A DNA stretch of 64,000 nucleotides from Altericroceibacterium xinjiangense (lineage in GTDB: Bacteria > Pseudomonadota > Alphaproteobacteria > Sphingomonadales > Sphingomonadaceae): positions 186,001 to 250,000 of the forward strand of contig NZ_RSEK01000003.1 of the NCBI RefSeq assembly GCF_003958635.1. Reading direction: 5' to 3'. Within the stretch, counting starts at the first letter, position 1. Each line of letters starts with the position of its first letter. The position numbers were made by a program, and so were the translations under genes. The notes beneath the pieces are model-generated. The model had not been told where the DNA came from and did no database searches. It was given only the letters and a program-made list of their open reading frames with translations. This document shows positions 56,552 to 64,000 of the stretch, one piece after another.

Positions 56552-58099
56552 GTGTCCAAGCCTGCCATTCGCCACGCCCTTTCCACCCGGCGCGAAGACG
56601 ATTTCGCCGCCTGGTACCAGGAAGTGATCTCCGCTGCCGACATGGCGGAGGAATCCGGCGTGCGCGGCTGCATGGTGATCAAGCCATGGGGCTGGGGCAT
56701 CTGGGAACGGATGCAGCGCCTGCTGGACGATCGGATCAAGGCGGCCGGCGTGCAGAATGCCTACTTCCCGCTGTTCATCCCGCTGAGCAATTTCGTGCGG
56801 GAGGCGGAGCACGTCGAAGGCTTTGCCAAGGAAATGGCGGTCGTCACCCATCACCGGCTGATTGCGGACGGCAAGGGCGGGCTGATCCCCGATCCCGAAG
56901 CCAAGCTGGAAGAACCGCTGATCGTGCGCCCGACCTCGGAAACGATCATCGGCGACGCGATGAGCCGCTGGGTCCAGAGCTGGCGCGACCTGCCGTTGCT
57001 GCTGAACCAGTGGGCCAACGTGGTGCGCTGGGAAATGCGAACGCGCATGTTCCTGCGAACCAGCGAATTCCTCTGGCAGGAAGGCCACACCGCGCACGAA
57101 AGCCGCGAAGACGCGAAGCGGGAAACGATGCGCGCGCTGGAGATGTACCGCGCGTTTGCGGAGGAAAACCTGTCGCTGCCGGTGATCGCGGGCGAAAAGC
57201 CCGAGAATGAGCGCTTCCCCGGAGCCCGGGAAACCTGGTCGATCGAGGCGATGATGCAGGACGGCAAGGCGCTGCAGGCGGGCACCTCTCACTACCTCGG
57301 CACGAGCTTTGCCGAAGCGGCGAACATCCGGTTCCAGGACCGCGAAGGCGGGCAGCAGCATTGCCACACCACTAGCTGGGGCTTGTCCACCCGCATGGTC
57401 GGCGGGATCATCATGACGCATGGCGATGATGACGGGCTGCGCGTGCCGCCCGCCGTCGCGCCGTTCCAGGTCGTGATCCTGCCGATGCTGCGGGACAATG
57501 ACGGCGATGCGCCGCTGATCGCTTATTGCGAGCAACTGCGCGATGCCGTCGCTGGCACCTACGCGCTGGGCGAATCGGTGCGCGTGCTGCTTGACCTCAA
57601 GCCCGGCAAGGCCGCGGCCAAGCGGTGGGACTGGGTGCGCAAAGGCGCGCCGGTGATCATCGAAGTCGGCACGCGGGACATGGAAAACGGCAAGGTCAGC
57701 CTGCTGCGGCGGGACCGCTTGTGGGGTGAGGACGCCAAGCCTGCCTTTGCCACGCCTTTGCGGGATGAGGCGGCTTCGCAGATCCCCGGCTTGCTGCAGG
57801 ACATCCAGACCAGCTTGTTCGAGGAAGCGCGCGCCCGGCGCGAAGCGAACATCGTGCGTGGGATCGACAGCTTCGAGAAGCTGGCCGACTTCTTCAGCGC
57901 CGACAAGCGCTACCCCGGCTGGGCGGAAGTCCAGTGGGCAAAGCCGACCGGCGCAGCGCTGGATTCAGTGGTCGAACGCCTCAAGGCGCTGAAGCTGACG
58001 TTCCGCAACGTGCCGATGGACGCAGCGCCCGTGGATGGCGCTTGCCTGTTCACCGGGGAGCCGGCGGTTGAACGGATCTACGTCGCCCGCGCCTATTGA
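56552..58099 (+). CDS. proS: Prolyl-tRNA synthetase, archaeal/eukaryotic type
   Basis: 515 residues with a GTG start. The domain order lacks the long editing insertion of the bacterial E. coli-type enzyme; instead it resembles archaeal/eukaryotic ProRS with signatures VKPWGWGIWERMQ-like VIKPWGWGIWERMQR, RPTSETIIGDAMSRWVQSWR, TRMFLRTSEFLWQEGHTAHE and CHTTSWGLSTRMVGGIIMTH. The C-terminus ends YVARAY, with the terminal tyrosine found in this type. It is placed between phaR and a peptidase gene, 55 bases after phaR. Confidence 0.94.
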   Translation: MSKPAIRHALSTRREDDFAAWYQEVISAADMAEESGVRGCMVIKPWGWGIWERMQRLLDDRIKAAGVQNAYFPLFIPLSNFVREAEHVEGFAKEMAVVTHHRLIADGKGGLIPDPEAKLEEPLIVRPTSETIIGDAMSRWVQSWRDLPLLLNQWANVVRWEMRTRMFLRTSEFLWQEGHTAHESREDAKRETMRALEMYRAFAEENLSLPVIAGEKPENERFPGARETWSIEAMMQDGKALQAGTSHYLGTSFAEAANIRFQDREGGQQHCHTTSWGLSTRMVGGIIMTHGDDDGLRVPPAVAPFQVVILPMLRDNDGDAPLIAYCEQLRDAVAGTYALGESVRVLLDLKPGKAAAKRWDWVRKGAPVIIEVGTRDMENGKVSLLRRDRLWGEDAKPAFATPLRDEAASQIPGLLQDIQTSLFEEARARREANIVRGIDSFEKLADFFSADKRYPGWAEVQWAKPTGAALDSVVERLKALKLTFRNVPMDAAPVDGACLFTGEPAVERIYVARAY

Positions 58100-58143
58100 T
58101 CGTAAGGACTTGCCCCCGATGGTTTCAGCGGTAACAAGGAGCC

Positions 58144-59520
58144 ATGCATAAGCTCCTGATATCGGCCGCGCTGCTTGCGGTCTCGTCCGCCGCCGCCGCG
58201 CAGACCACGCGGACCGCTTCGGCTCCGCCTGCCGCTGCCGGGGCTGCATCCGTTGCAGCCGCAAGCGTTTCCGAACAGCGCCTGCGGCAGGACGTGGAAA
58301 CGCTCGTTTCCTTCGGGACGCGGCATACCTTGTCGGAACAGGATAACCCGCGCCGCGGGATCGGCGCGGCGTGGACCTGGGGCGAGAACGAGTTCCGCAA
58401 GATCAGCCAGGAATGCGGCAACTGCCTGGAAGTGGTGCTGCCGGAAACCACCGTGTCCGGGGACCGCATTCCCGAACCTGTCCGCCTGATCGATGTGGTC
58501 GCAATCCAGCGCGGCACGGAACGGCCGAACGAAGTCGTGATCGTTCAGGGCCACATCGATAGCCGCGCTTCGGACGTAATGGACGCCGTCAGCGATGCGC
58601 CGGGCGCGAACGACGACGCCTCCGGCACCGCGCTGGCGGTTGAGGCGGCCCGGGTGCTGAGCAAGAACACCTATCCCTCGACCATCGTCTACGCCCTGCT
58701 GACCGGGGAAGAGCAGGGGCTCTACGGCGGGAAGCTGCTGGCAAATTATGCGAAGCAGCAAGGCTGGACAGTCAAGGCAGTGCTCAACAACGATATCGTC
58801 GGCGGATCGTGCGGGTCGGACGGTTTCTGCGATGCGCAGAATGTCCGCGTGTTTTCCGAAGGCCCGCGGGCCGATGCCGGGGACAAGGACAGGGCCGCGA
58901 TGCGGCGCAACGGGGGTGAGAACGACAGTCCCGGCCGCAACTTGTCCCGCTACATCGCCGGGCTCGCCGCGCAGGAAGCCGGCGCGCTGGACGTGCGGCA
59001 GATCTGGCGCACGGACCGCATGGGACGCGGCGGGGACCAGATTCCGTTCCTCGAACACGGCTTCCCCGCCGTCCGCTTCACCGTTGCGGTGGAGGACTAC
59101 GAACACCAGCACCAGGACCTGCGGGTGGAGGACGGCGTCACCTACGGCGATACGATCGAGGAAATGGACTTCCCGTACCTGGCCAACGTCACGCGGCTGA
59201 ACGTGCGGGCGCTCGACGCGCTGGCCCGCGCGCCGCTGCCGCCTTCGCCGGTGGCCGAAGCCGCGGTGCAGACCTTCACCGATATCCGGTGGGACCCGGT
59301 GCCCGGCGCGGCGCGCTACAACGTCTGGCGCCGCCGGACCGACCAGCCCGCCTGGGAAGCCGAGCCCATCGCCCGAACGGATCAGGCCGCGCTGCGGCTG
59401 GAAGGCCTGCGCGGGGACGACTGGATTCTCGGCGTCAGCTCGGTATCGGCACAGGGGGCGGAAAGTCCGGTTGCCAGCGCTGTGCCGGGCGGCGGCTTCC
59501 ACCCGCTGGAAAAGCGCTGA
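58144..59520 (+). CDS. Exported M28-family zinc peptidase
   Basis: 458 residues with a signal peptide (MHKLLISAALLAVSSAAAAQ). The M28 core: VVIVQGHIDSRASD, then GANDDASGTALAVEAARVL, the catalytic glutamates in ALLTGEEQGLYGG, the metal aspartate in LNNDIVGGSC, and a late histidine in DYEHQHQDLRV. A C-terminal fibronectin-type fold may be present (RWDPVPGAARYNVWRR). Likely an aminopeptidase of the periplasm or outside; substrate unknown. Confidence 0.88.
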   Translation: MHKLLISAALLAVSSAAAAQTTRTASAPPAAAGAASVAAASVSEQRLRQDVETLVSFGTRHTLSEQDNPRRGIGAAWTWGENEFRKISQECGNCLEVVLPETTVSGDRIPEPVRLIDVVAIQRGTERPNEVVIVQGHIDSRASDVMDAVSDAPGANDDASGTALAVEAARVLSKNTYPSTIVYALLTGEEQGLYGGKLLANYAKQQGWTVKAVLNNDIVGGSCGSDGFCDAQNVRVFSEGPRADAGDKDRAAMRRNGGENDSPGRNLSRYIAGLAAQEAGALDVRQIWRTDRMGRGGDQIPFLEHGFPAVRFTVAVEDYEHQHQDLRVEDGVTYGDTIEEMDFPYLANVTRLNVRALDALARAPLPPSPVAEAAVQTFTDIRWDPVPGAARYNVWRRRTDQPAWEAEPIARTDQAALRLEGLRGDDWILGVSSVSAQGAESPVASAVPGGGFHPLEKR

Positions 59521-59541
59521 CACCTCGCCCATATAAGGGGC

Positions 59542-61812
59542 ATGGCTGATAAGCACTCCCGCGGTCTTCCGACGAAGGCCGAGATACTCGAATTCATCCA
59601 GGGCTCCGATACGCCCGCAGGCAAGCGTGAAATCGCAAAGGCCTTCGGGCTGAAGGGTCAGGAAAAGATCGCCCTGAAGCACGTGCTGAAGGACATGGCC
59701 GAAGAAGGCCTGATCGACGGCAAGCGTACTGCCTATCACCGCATGGGCGGCGTGCCGAAGGTCACTGTACTGCGCGTGGTCGATATCGAGGATGGAGAGG
59801 CAATCGCCATCCCCGACACCTGGTCGCCGGATGACGCTACCCCGCCGCCGCGCCTGCGGCTGGTCGAACACAAGAAAAGCCCAGCGCTGCGCAAGGGCGA
59901 CCGCGTGCTTGCGCGGACGGAAGAAACCGGCAGCGGCTGGCGGGCCCACCCGATGAAGAAACTCCCCAACCGCCTGGAAGCGATGCTGGGTGTGGTGGAA
60001 TTCGACGGTTCGGGCAAGCCGTGGCTCGCCCCGGTGGACAAGCGAGTGCGCGATTCCAGCGCGATTGCCGATCTCGGCGGCGCGGAAGCTGGCCAGCTCG
60101 TGCTTGCGGAACCGGTGGGCAAGTCGCCCCGCGCCGGCGTGAAGGTCACGGAAGTGCTCGGCGATCCGCTCGCCCCCAAGTCCTACAGCCTGATCGCAAT
60201 CCACAAGTTCGGCATCCCGCACACCTTCCAGCCCGAAACGCTGGAGGAAGCCGAAACCGCCGCCAAACTGCCGCTGAGCGAAGACCGCCGAGAGGACCTG
60301 CGCGCGCTGCCGATCGTCGCGATCGACCCGGCCGACGCGCGCGATCACGATGACGCGATCTGGGCCGAACCGGATGGTGAGGGCGGCTTCAACGCCATCG
60401 TCGCGATTGCCGACGTATCGTTCTACGTCCGCCCCGGCGGCGATCTGGACCGCGAGGCCCGCAAGCGCGGCAACTCGGTCTATTTCCCGGATCGTGTCGT
60501 GCCGATGCTGCCCGAAGTGCTGAGCGCGAACGTCTGCTCCCTGCGCGAAGGCGAGGACCGCGCCTCCATGGTCTGCCACATGCGGATTTCCCCGCAAGGG
60601 AAGGTGAGCGACTGGCGCTTCACTCGCGCGCTTGTCCGGATTTCCGAAGTCATCGCCTATGAAGACGCGCAAGCCCGGATCGATAGCGGCGAGGCGGCGG
60701 AAAACCTCCAGAACCTCTGGGCCGCGTGGAAGCTGCTGTACCAGGCGCGCGAGAACCGCGATCCGCTGGAACTGGAACTGCCCGAACGTCGCGTCATGCT
60801 GGACGAGGAAGGCCGCATCACCGAAGTCGCGGTACGCGAACGGCTCGATGCCCACCGCGTGGTCGAGGATTTCATGATCGCCGCCAACGTCGCCGCGGCC
60901 AAAGCGCTGGAAAGCAAAGTCGCCCCGGTCGTCTACCGCGTTCACGAGACGCCGAGCCGGGAGAAGCTGATCGCGCTCAAGGACTACCTTGAAACGTTCG
61001 GCCGCAAGCTGGCGCTGGGGCAAGTCATCACGCCCAGCTTGTTCAACCGGATGATCAAGGACGTGTCCGATCCGGCCGAAAAGGCGCTGGTGATGGAAGC
61101 CGTGCTGCGCAGTCAGACGCAGGCCTATTACGGTCCGCAGAACGCCGGCCACTTCGGCCTCGCGCTCGGCAGCTATGCCCATTTCACGTCCCCGATCCGG
61201 CGGTACGCCGACTTGCTGATCCACCGCGCGCTGGTGGACGCGTTCGATCTTGAACAACCGAAGCCCAAGGACCGTCTGCCGGCATCCTCCGGCTTGTCGG
61301 AAAAGGACCGGGCGGACTTGTCCAAGGTCAGCGACGCGATCAGCGTGACCGAACGGCGCGCGATGGAGGCGGAACGCGATACCATCGATCGCTACGTCGC
61401 GGCCTGGCTCTCCGCCCGTGTGGGCGAGGTCTTCCCCACCCGGATCACCGGCGTGCAGAGCTTCGGCTTCTTCGCCACCATTGTCGGCCTCGGCGGGGAC
61501 GGGCTGGTCCCGGTCTCCACGCTCGGCAACGATTACTTCCGCTATGACGAGGCCGCCCGCGCCCTGGTTGGCGAAAATACGGGCGAGCGGTTCGGTCAGG
61601 GCGATATGCTGGAATTGCGGCTGGCGGAAGCCAACCCGCTGACCGGGGCGCTGAAGTTTGAGCTTCCGGACAACGAAGGCGCGGTCGAACCGCGCGGCCG
61701 GCGACCGGAAACGAAGAAACGGCGCAGCGACGGGAAACCTGCGGGCAAAAAGCCGCTGCAAGGCAAGCGCGGCCGCCCCGGCAACATCCGGCACCAGGGC
61801 CGCAAGCGCTAG
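59542..61812 (+). CDS. rnr: Ribonuclease R
   Basis: 756 residues. A processive 3'-5' exonuclease able to degrade structured RNA. N-terminal winged-helix (EILEFIQGSDTPAGKREIAK, HVLKDMAEEGLI), cold-shock domains, the RNB catalytic domain with DARDHDDAIWAE (metal aspartates) and HFGLALGSYAHFTSPIRRYA, an S1 domain (FPTRITGVQSFGFFATI) and a basic tail. Closely follows the M28 gene. Confidence 0.96.
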   Translation: MADKHSRGLPTKAEILEFIQGSDTPAGKREIAKAFGLKGQEKIALKHVLKDMAEEGLIDGKRTAYHRMGGVPKVTVLRVVDIEDGEAIAIPDTWSPDDATPPPRLRLVEHKKSPALRKGDRVLARTEETGSGWRAHPMKKLPNRLEAMLGVVEFDGSGKPWLAPVDKRVRDSSAIADLGGAEAGQLVLAEPVGKSPRAGVKVTEVLGDPLAPKSYSLIAIHKFGIPHTFQPETLEEAETAAKLPLSEDRREDLRALPIVAIDPADARDHDDAIWAEPDGEGGFNAIVAIADVSFYVRPGGDLDREARKRGNSVYFPDRVVPMLPEVLSANVCSLREGEDRASMVCHMRISPQGKVSDWRFTRALVRISEVIAYEDAQARIDSGEAAENLQNLWAAWKLLYQARENRDPLELELPERRVMLDEEGRITEVAVRERLDAHRVVEDFMIAANVAAAKALESKVAPVVYRVHETPSREKLIALKDYLETFGRKLALGQVITPSLFNRMIKDVSDPAEKALVMEAVLRSQTQAYYGPQNAGHFGLALGSYAHFTSPIRRYADLLIHRALVDAFDLEQPKPKDRLPASSGLSEKDRADLSKVSDAISVTERRAMEAERDTIDRYVAAWLSARVGEVFPTRITGVQSFGFFATIVGLGGDGLVPVSTLGNDYFRYDEAARALVGENTGERFGQGDMLELRLAEANPLTGALKFELPDNEGAVEPRGRRPETKKRRSDGKPAGKKPLQGKRGRPGNIRHQGRKR

Positions 61813-61816
61813 ACGT

Positions 61817-62269
61817 TCAGCTCAGCCGGTCGATCTCATCCTCGGTCAAGCCGCCGGGGATCAGGAAGACCGGGCAGGGCAGGTTCCCGGCATGGGCGGA
61901 GAAGTGCGTCACCAGCGGGCCGGGGTTGCCCCCGCTGGCCGCGCCGAGCACCAGGGCTGCGACTTCCGGGTGTTCGGCGAGATAGTCCCGAATCACCGCT
62001 TCCCCGTCGCCGACCCGTACGGCGATCTGCGGCATTCGGCCCATTTCGCTCATCAGCGCACCCGCGGCGCTGGTGGCGAGCACTTCGGCCCGGTCGCGGG
62101 CTTCGGCCTCGATCGTGGCCTGCACGCCGGCAAAGGCATTGAAATCCTGACGGGGGACGAGTGCCACGATGTGAACCGCGCCGCCGGTATCGGCTGCGCG
62201 CCGCGCGGCAAAGCGCAGCGCGACCAGTGCTTCAGCCGTTTCGTCGACCACGACCAGATAGACGCGCAT
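61817..62269 (-). CDS. Universal stress protein
   Basis: 150 residues from the ATG at 62269, with GGGGGAG upstream. UspA-fold: YLVVVDETAEALVALRFAAR at the start and the nucleotide-loop region LVLGAASGGNPGPLVTHF, then PCPVFLIPGG. The conserved G-2x-G-9x-G(S/T) ATP loop is partly kept. Diverges from pdhC. Confidence 0.85.
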   Translation of the reverse strand: MRVYLVVVDETAEALVALRFAARRAADTGGAVHIVALVPRQDFNAFAGVQATIEAEARDRAEVLATSAAGALMSEMGRMPQIAVRVGDGEAVIRDYLAEHPEVAALVLGAASGGNPGPLVTHFSAHAGNLPCPVFLIPGGLTEDEIDRLS

Positions 62270-62397
62270 CGTTCTACTCCCCCTGCCGCGCGGTATCCGA
62301 CGAATGGACAAAACGCGCAAGGCACCTTGCCCGGGGGCGGTAAATTGGCCACAGACCGATCAAGGGAAATTCGCCAGACAGGACACGCGCACTCACC

Positions 62398-63684
62398 ATG
62401 CCCATTGCCATCAAGATGCCCGCCCTTTCCCCGACCATGGAGGAGGGAACGCTCGCCAAATGGCTGGTCAAGGTCGGCGATACGGTTTCCGCCGGCGACA
62501 TCATGGCGGAAATCGAAACCGACAAGGCGACGATGGAATTCGAAGCGGTCGATGAAGGCGTGATCGCCGACATCGCCGTGCCGGAAGGCAGCGAAGGCGT
62601 GAAAGTGGGCACCGTGATCGCCACCCTTGCCGAAGAAGGGGAAGATCCGGCTTCGGTGAAACCGGCCAGCGCAGACGCGGCCCCCGCGCCTGCACCGAAA
62701 GACGAGCCGAGCGCCCAGGCTGCAACGCTGACCGCCGCTTCCGCTCCTGCGCCAAGCTCAAGCCCGGCCCCGGCAGCATCGGGAGACCGTGTAATCGCGT
62801 CCCCGCTGGCCAAGCGGATCGCCGCACAAAAGGGCCTCGACCTTTCGAGCGTGAAGGGCAGCGGCCCCAACGGGCGGATCGTCAAGGCTGACGTAGAAGG
62901 CGCGCAGGCGACCGCCGCTCCGGCAGCCGCAGCGCCCGCTCCGGCTCCTTCCGCAGCACCGGCAGCCGCGCCCGTTCAGGCGCAGGACTTCGGCATTCCG
63001 CACGAAGTCGAAAAGCTGTCCGGCATGCGCAAGACGATTGCGCGGCGCCTTACCGAGTCCAAGCAGCAAGTGCCGCACATCTACCTCACGGTCGATATCC
63101 GGCTGGACGCGCTGCTCAAGTTGCGGAGCGATCTCAACAAGGCTCTGGAAGCGCAAGGGGTCAAGCTGTCGGTCAACGACATGCTGATCAAGGCGTTGGC
63201 CAAGGCACTGGTCGCCGTGCCGCAGTGCAACGTCCAGTTCGCGGGCGACCAGCTGCTGAAGTTCAGCCGCGCCGACATCTCGGTTGCGGTGTCGATCGAA
63301 GGCGGCCTGATTACGCCGATCGTGGCGGACGCCGGAGCGAAGGCCATCTCCGCCATCTCCACCGAGATGAAGGACCTTGCCACCCGGGCCCGCGAAGGCA
63401 AGCTGCAGCCGTCCGAATATCAGGGCGGCACCGCCAGCTTGTCGAACATGGGCATGTTCGGGATCAAGCAGTTCGAAGCGGTGATCAACCCGCCGCAGGC
63501 GATGATCATGGCAATCGGCGCGGGCGAAAAGCGTCCCTACGTGGTCGATGACGCACTGCAGATCGCTACGGTGATGAGCGCAACCGGCAGCTTCGATCAC
63601 CGCGCAATCGACGGCGCCGATGGGGCGCAGCTGATGAAGGTATTCAAGGAGCTGTGCGAAAATCCGCTGGGGCTGGTGGCCTGA
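62398..63684 (+). CDS. pdhC: Pyruvate dehydrogenase E2 (dihydrolipoyllysine acetyltransferase)
   Basis: 428 residues. One lipoyl domain, with the lipoylated lysine in [12 protein letters not shown]; an Ala/Pro linker; the E1/E3-binding domain [20 protein letters not shown] followed by [13 protein letters not shown]; a second linker; and the catalytic core with [15 protein letters not shown] (HRxxDG). Its E1 beta partner pdhB is at the other end of the window, and E1 alpha and E3 are outside. Confidence 0.97.
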   Translation: MPIAIKMPALSPTMEEGTLAKWLVKVGDTVSAGDIMAEIETDKATMEFEAVDEGVIADIAVPEGSEGVKVGTVIATLAEEGEDPASVKPASADAAPAPAPKDEPSAQAATLTAASAPAPSSSPAPAASGDRVIASPLAKRIAAQKGLDLSSVKGSGPNGRIVKADVEGAQATAAPAAAAPAPAPSAAPAAAPVQAQDFGIPHEVEKLSGMRKTIARRLTESKQQVPHIYLTVDIRLDALLKLRSDLNKALEAQGVKLSVNDMLIKALAKALVAVPQCNVQFAGDQLLKFSRADISVAVSIEGGLITPIVADAGAKAISAISTEMKDLATRAREGKLQPSEYQGGTASLSNMGMFGIKQFEAVINPPQAMIMAIGAGEKRPYVVDDALQIATVMSATGSFDHRAIDGADGAQLMKVFKELCENPLGLVA

Positions 63685-63954
63685 AGGCTGTCCTACCGCC
63701 CCGGTTCGTGCCTCGCTGCGCCTGATGAGCTTCCAACCCCGCCAGACCGAGTCGTATCTTCGTGTGCGGCACCGGACTGGGCGGAGTGCGGCGCACGTTT
63801 ATGTCACCGGGGCGAAAGAACATTTTAATTTCCTGGTGGCACGATTCCGTCACTCAGCCGACGCTAACCGGTTGATCGGAAATGAGAATATCAGAATGAC
63901 ACGAGCAGGGGCGAGTGTCAGTTATGTCAACCTCAGAAGCGGGGGAAACTGCCG
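63685..63954 (+). other. 270-base gap between pdhC and the last gene
   Basis: No credible gene. A 77-codon frame from 63725 is arginine-rich, lacks a ribosome site and shows no family resemblance. The right half is A+T-richer and contains TGACAC (63897-63902), GTGTCA (63915-63920) and TGTCAAC (63925-63931), half-sites like those before ppdK, so it is likely a promoter/operator region for the next gene. Confidence 0.5.
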
Positions 63955-64000
63955 ATGACCGAAAAAAGGGATCCCGCAATTCGCGTCACGGCCATGCCGG
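63955..64000 (+). CDS. Acyl-CoA thioesterase, hot-dog fold (5' end only)
   Basis: Fifteen codons before the window ends, reading MTEKRDPAIRVTAMP, with GGGGGAAA just upstream. The run RDPxIRVxAMP is the usual start of YciA-like acyl-CoA thioesterases, but so short a piece allows only a tentative name. It lies 270 bases after pdhC. Confidence 0.5.
   Translation, partial: MTEKRDPAIRVTAMP

Noticed and set aside
58093-61794. Minus-strand open frame of over 1,200 codons opposite the M28 peptidase and rnr genes
   Set aside because: It mirrors codon bias of the real plus-strand genes, has no family resemblance and no ribosome site.
63725-63958. A 77-codon frame ending in an ATGA overlap with the thioesterase start
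   Set aside because: No ribosome site, arginine-rich, no resemblance; overlap likely chance.

Overview
The window is a GC-rich, densely coded chromosomal segment of an alphaproteobacterium, most likely order Sphingomonadales (Erythrobacteraceae/Sphingomonadaceae type). The evidence is gene content: a LigF-type glutathione transferase, a 'vgr-related' HExxH protein family, PhaR, an archaeal/eukaryotic-type ProRS, an MHS-family transporter with a large loop insert, many GTG starts and many 4-bp ATGA/GTGA gene overlaps. I found no phage, transposase, CRISPR array, rRNA or tRNA gene. The placement is inference from recognised families, not a phylogeny.

Layout. 1-2 kb: 3' part of pdhB (PDH E1 beta), a squalene/phytoene-synthase-like gene with no ordinary start codon, and an EF-hand protein. 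2-6.5 kb (minus): trmFO, a small TipAS-domain protein and gyrA, with a perfect 13-bp inverted repeat just after gyrA. 6.8-8.1 kb (plus): an exported repeat-rich protein ending in a bidirectional terminator. 8.2-13 kb (minus): ychF, a YpeA-like acetyltransferase, pth, rplY and two tandem TraB/GumN lipoproteins. 13.1-19 kb (plus): glyQ-glyS and ppdK, the latter preceded by a 40-bp palindrome. 19-23.2 kb: a methyltransferase (minus) divergent from comF, a probable structured RNA on the minus strand, hisI and a DmdC-like acyl-CoA dehydrogenase. 23.2-28.5 kb (minus): an SDR enzyme whose start codon lies in a palindrome, the overlapping set MFS exporter-cysK-dienelactone hydrolase, and tyrS. 28.6-31.5 kb (plus, with one small minus gene): a DOMON-like protein coupled to a NamZ-type muramidase, and the LigF-like GST. 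31.5-36.3 kb (minus): a secreted unknown, a GFA protein, parE and an LpoA-like lipoprotein. 36.4-39.2 kb (plus): rsmI, a YraN protein, gshB and a DedA protein. 39.2-42.6 kb (minus): xerC-hemW-rdgB-rph. 42.7-50.7 kb: hrcA-grpE, a glycine-zipper lipoprotein, an interrupted locus, a copper chaperone, then dnaK-dnaJ. 50.7-61.8 kb (plus): radA, cvpA, a NifU-like protein, an MHS transporter, alr, phaR, proS, an M28 peptidase and rnr. 61.8-64 kb: a universal stress protein (minus) divergent from pdhC, and the first codons of an acyl-CoA thioesterase.

Most of the window is core housekeeping: translation, topoisomerases, chaperones, RNA processing and pyruvate/acetyl-CoA metabolism. The clearest accessory event is at 44.7-46.9 kb. 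There a 1,713-bp segment splits a 'vgr-related' HExxH gene exactly inside its zinc motif. The segment carries an intact paralogue of the split gene and an unknown exported-protein gene; removing positions 44953-46665 on paper restores the HEMTH motif in frame. Other points for a second look are a shared GTGTCA-N4-TGTCAAC motif before ppdK and before the terminal thioesterase gene, the SDR start-codon palindrome, and the structured RNA between comF and hisI.
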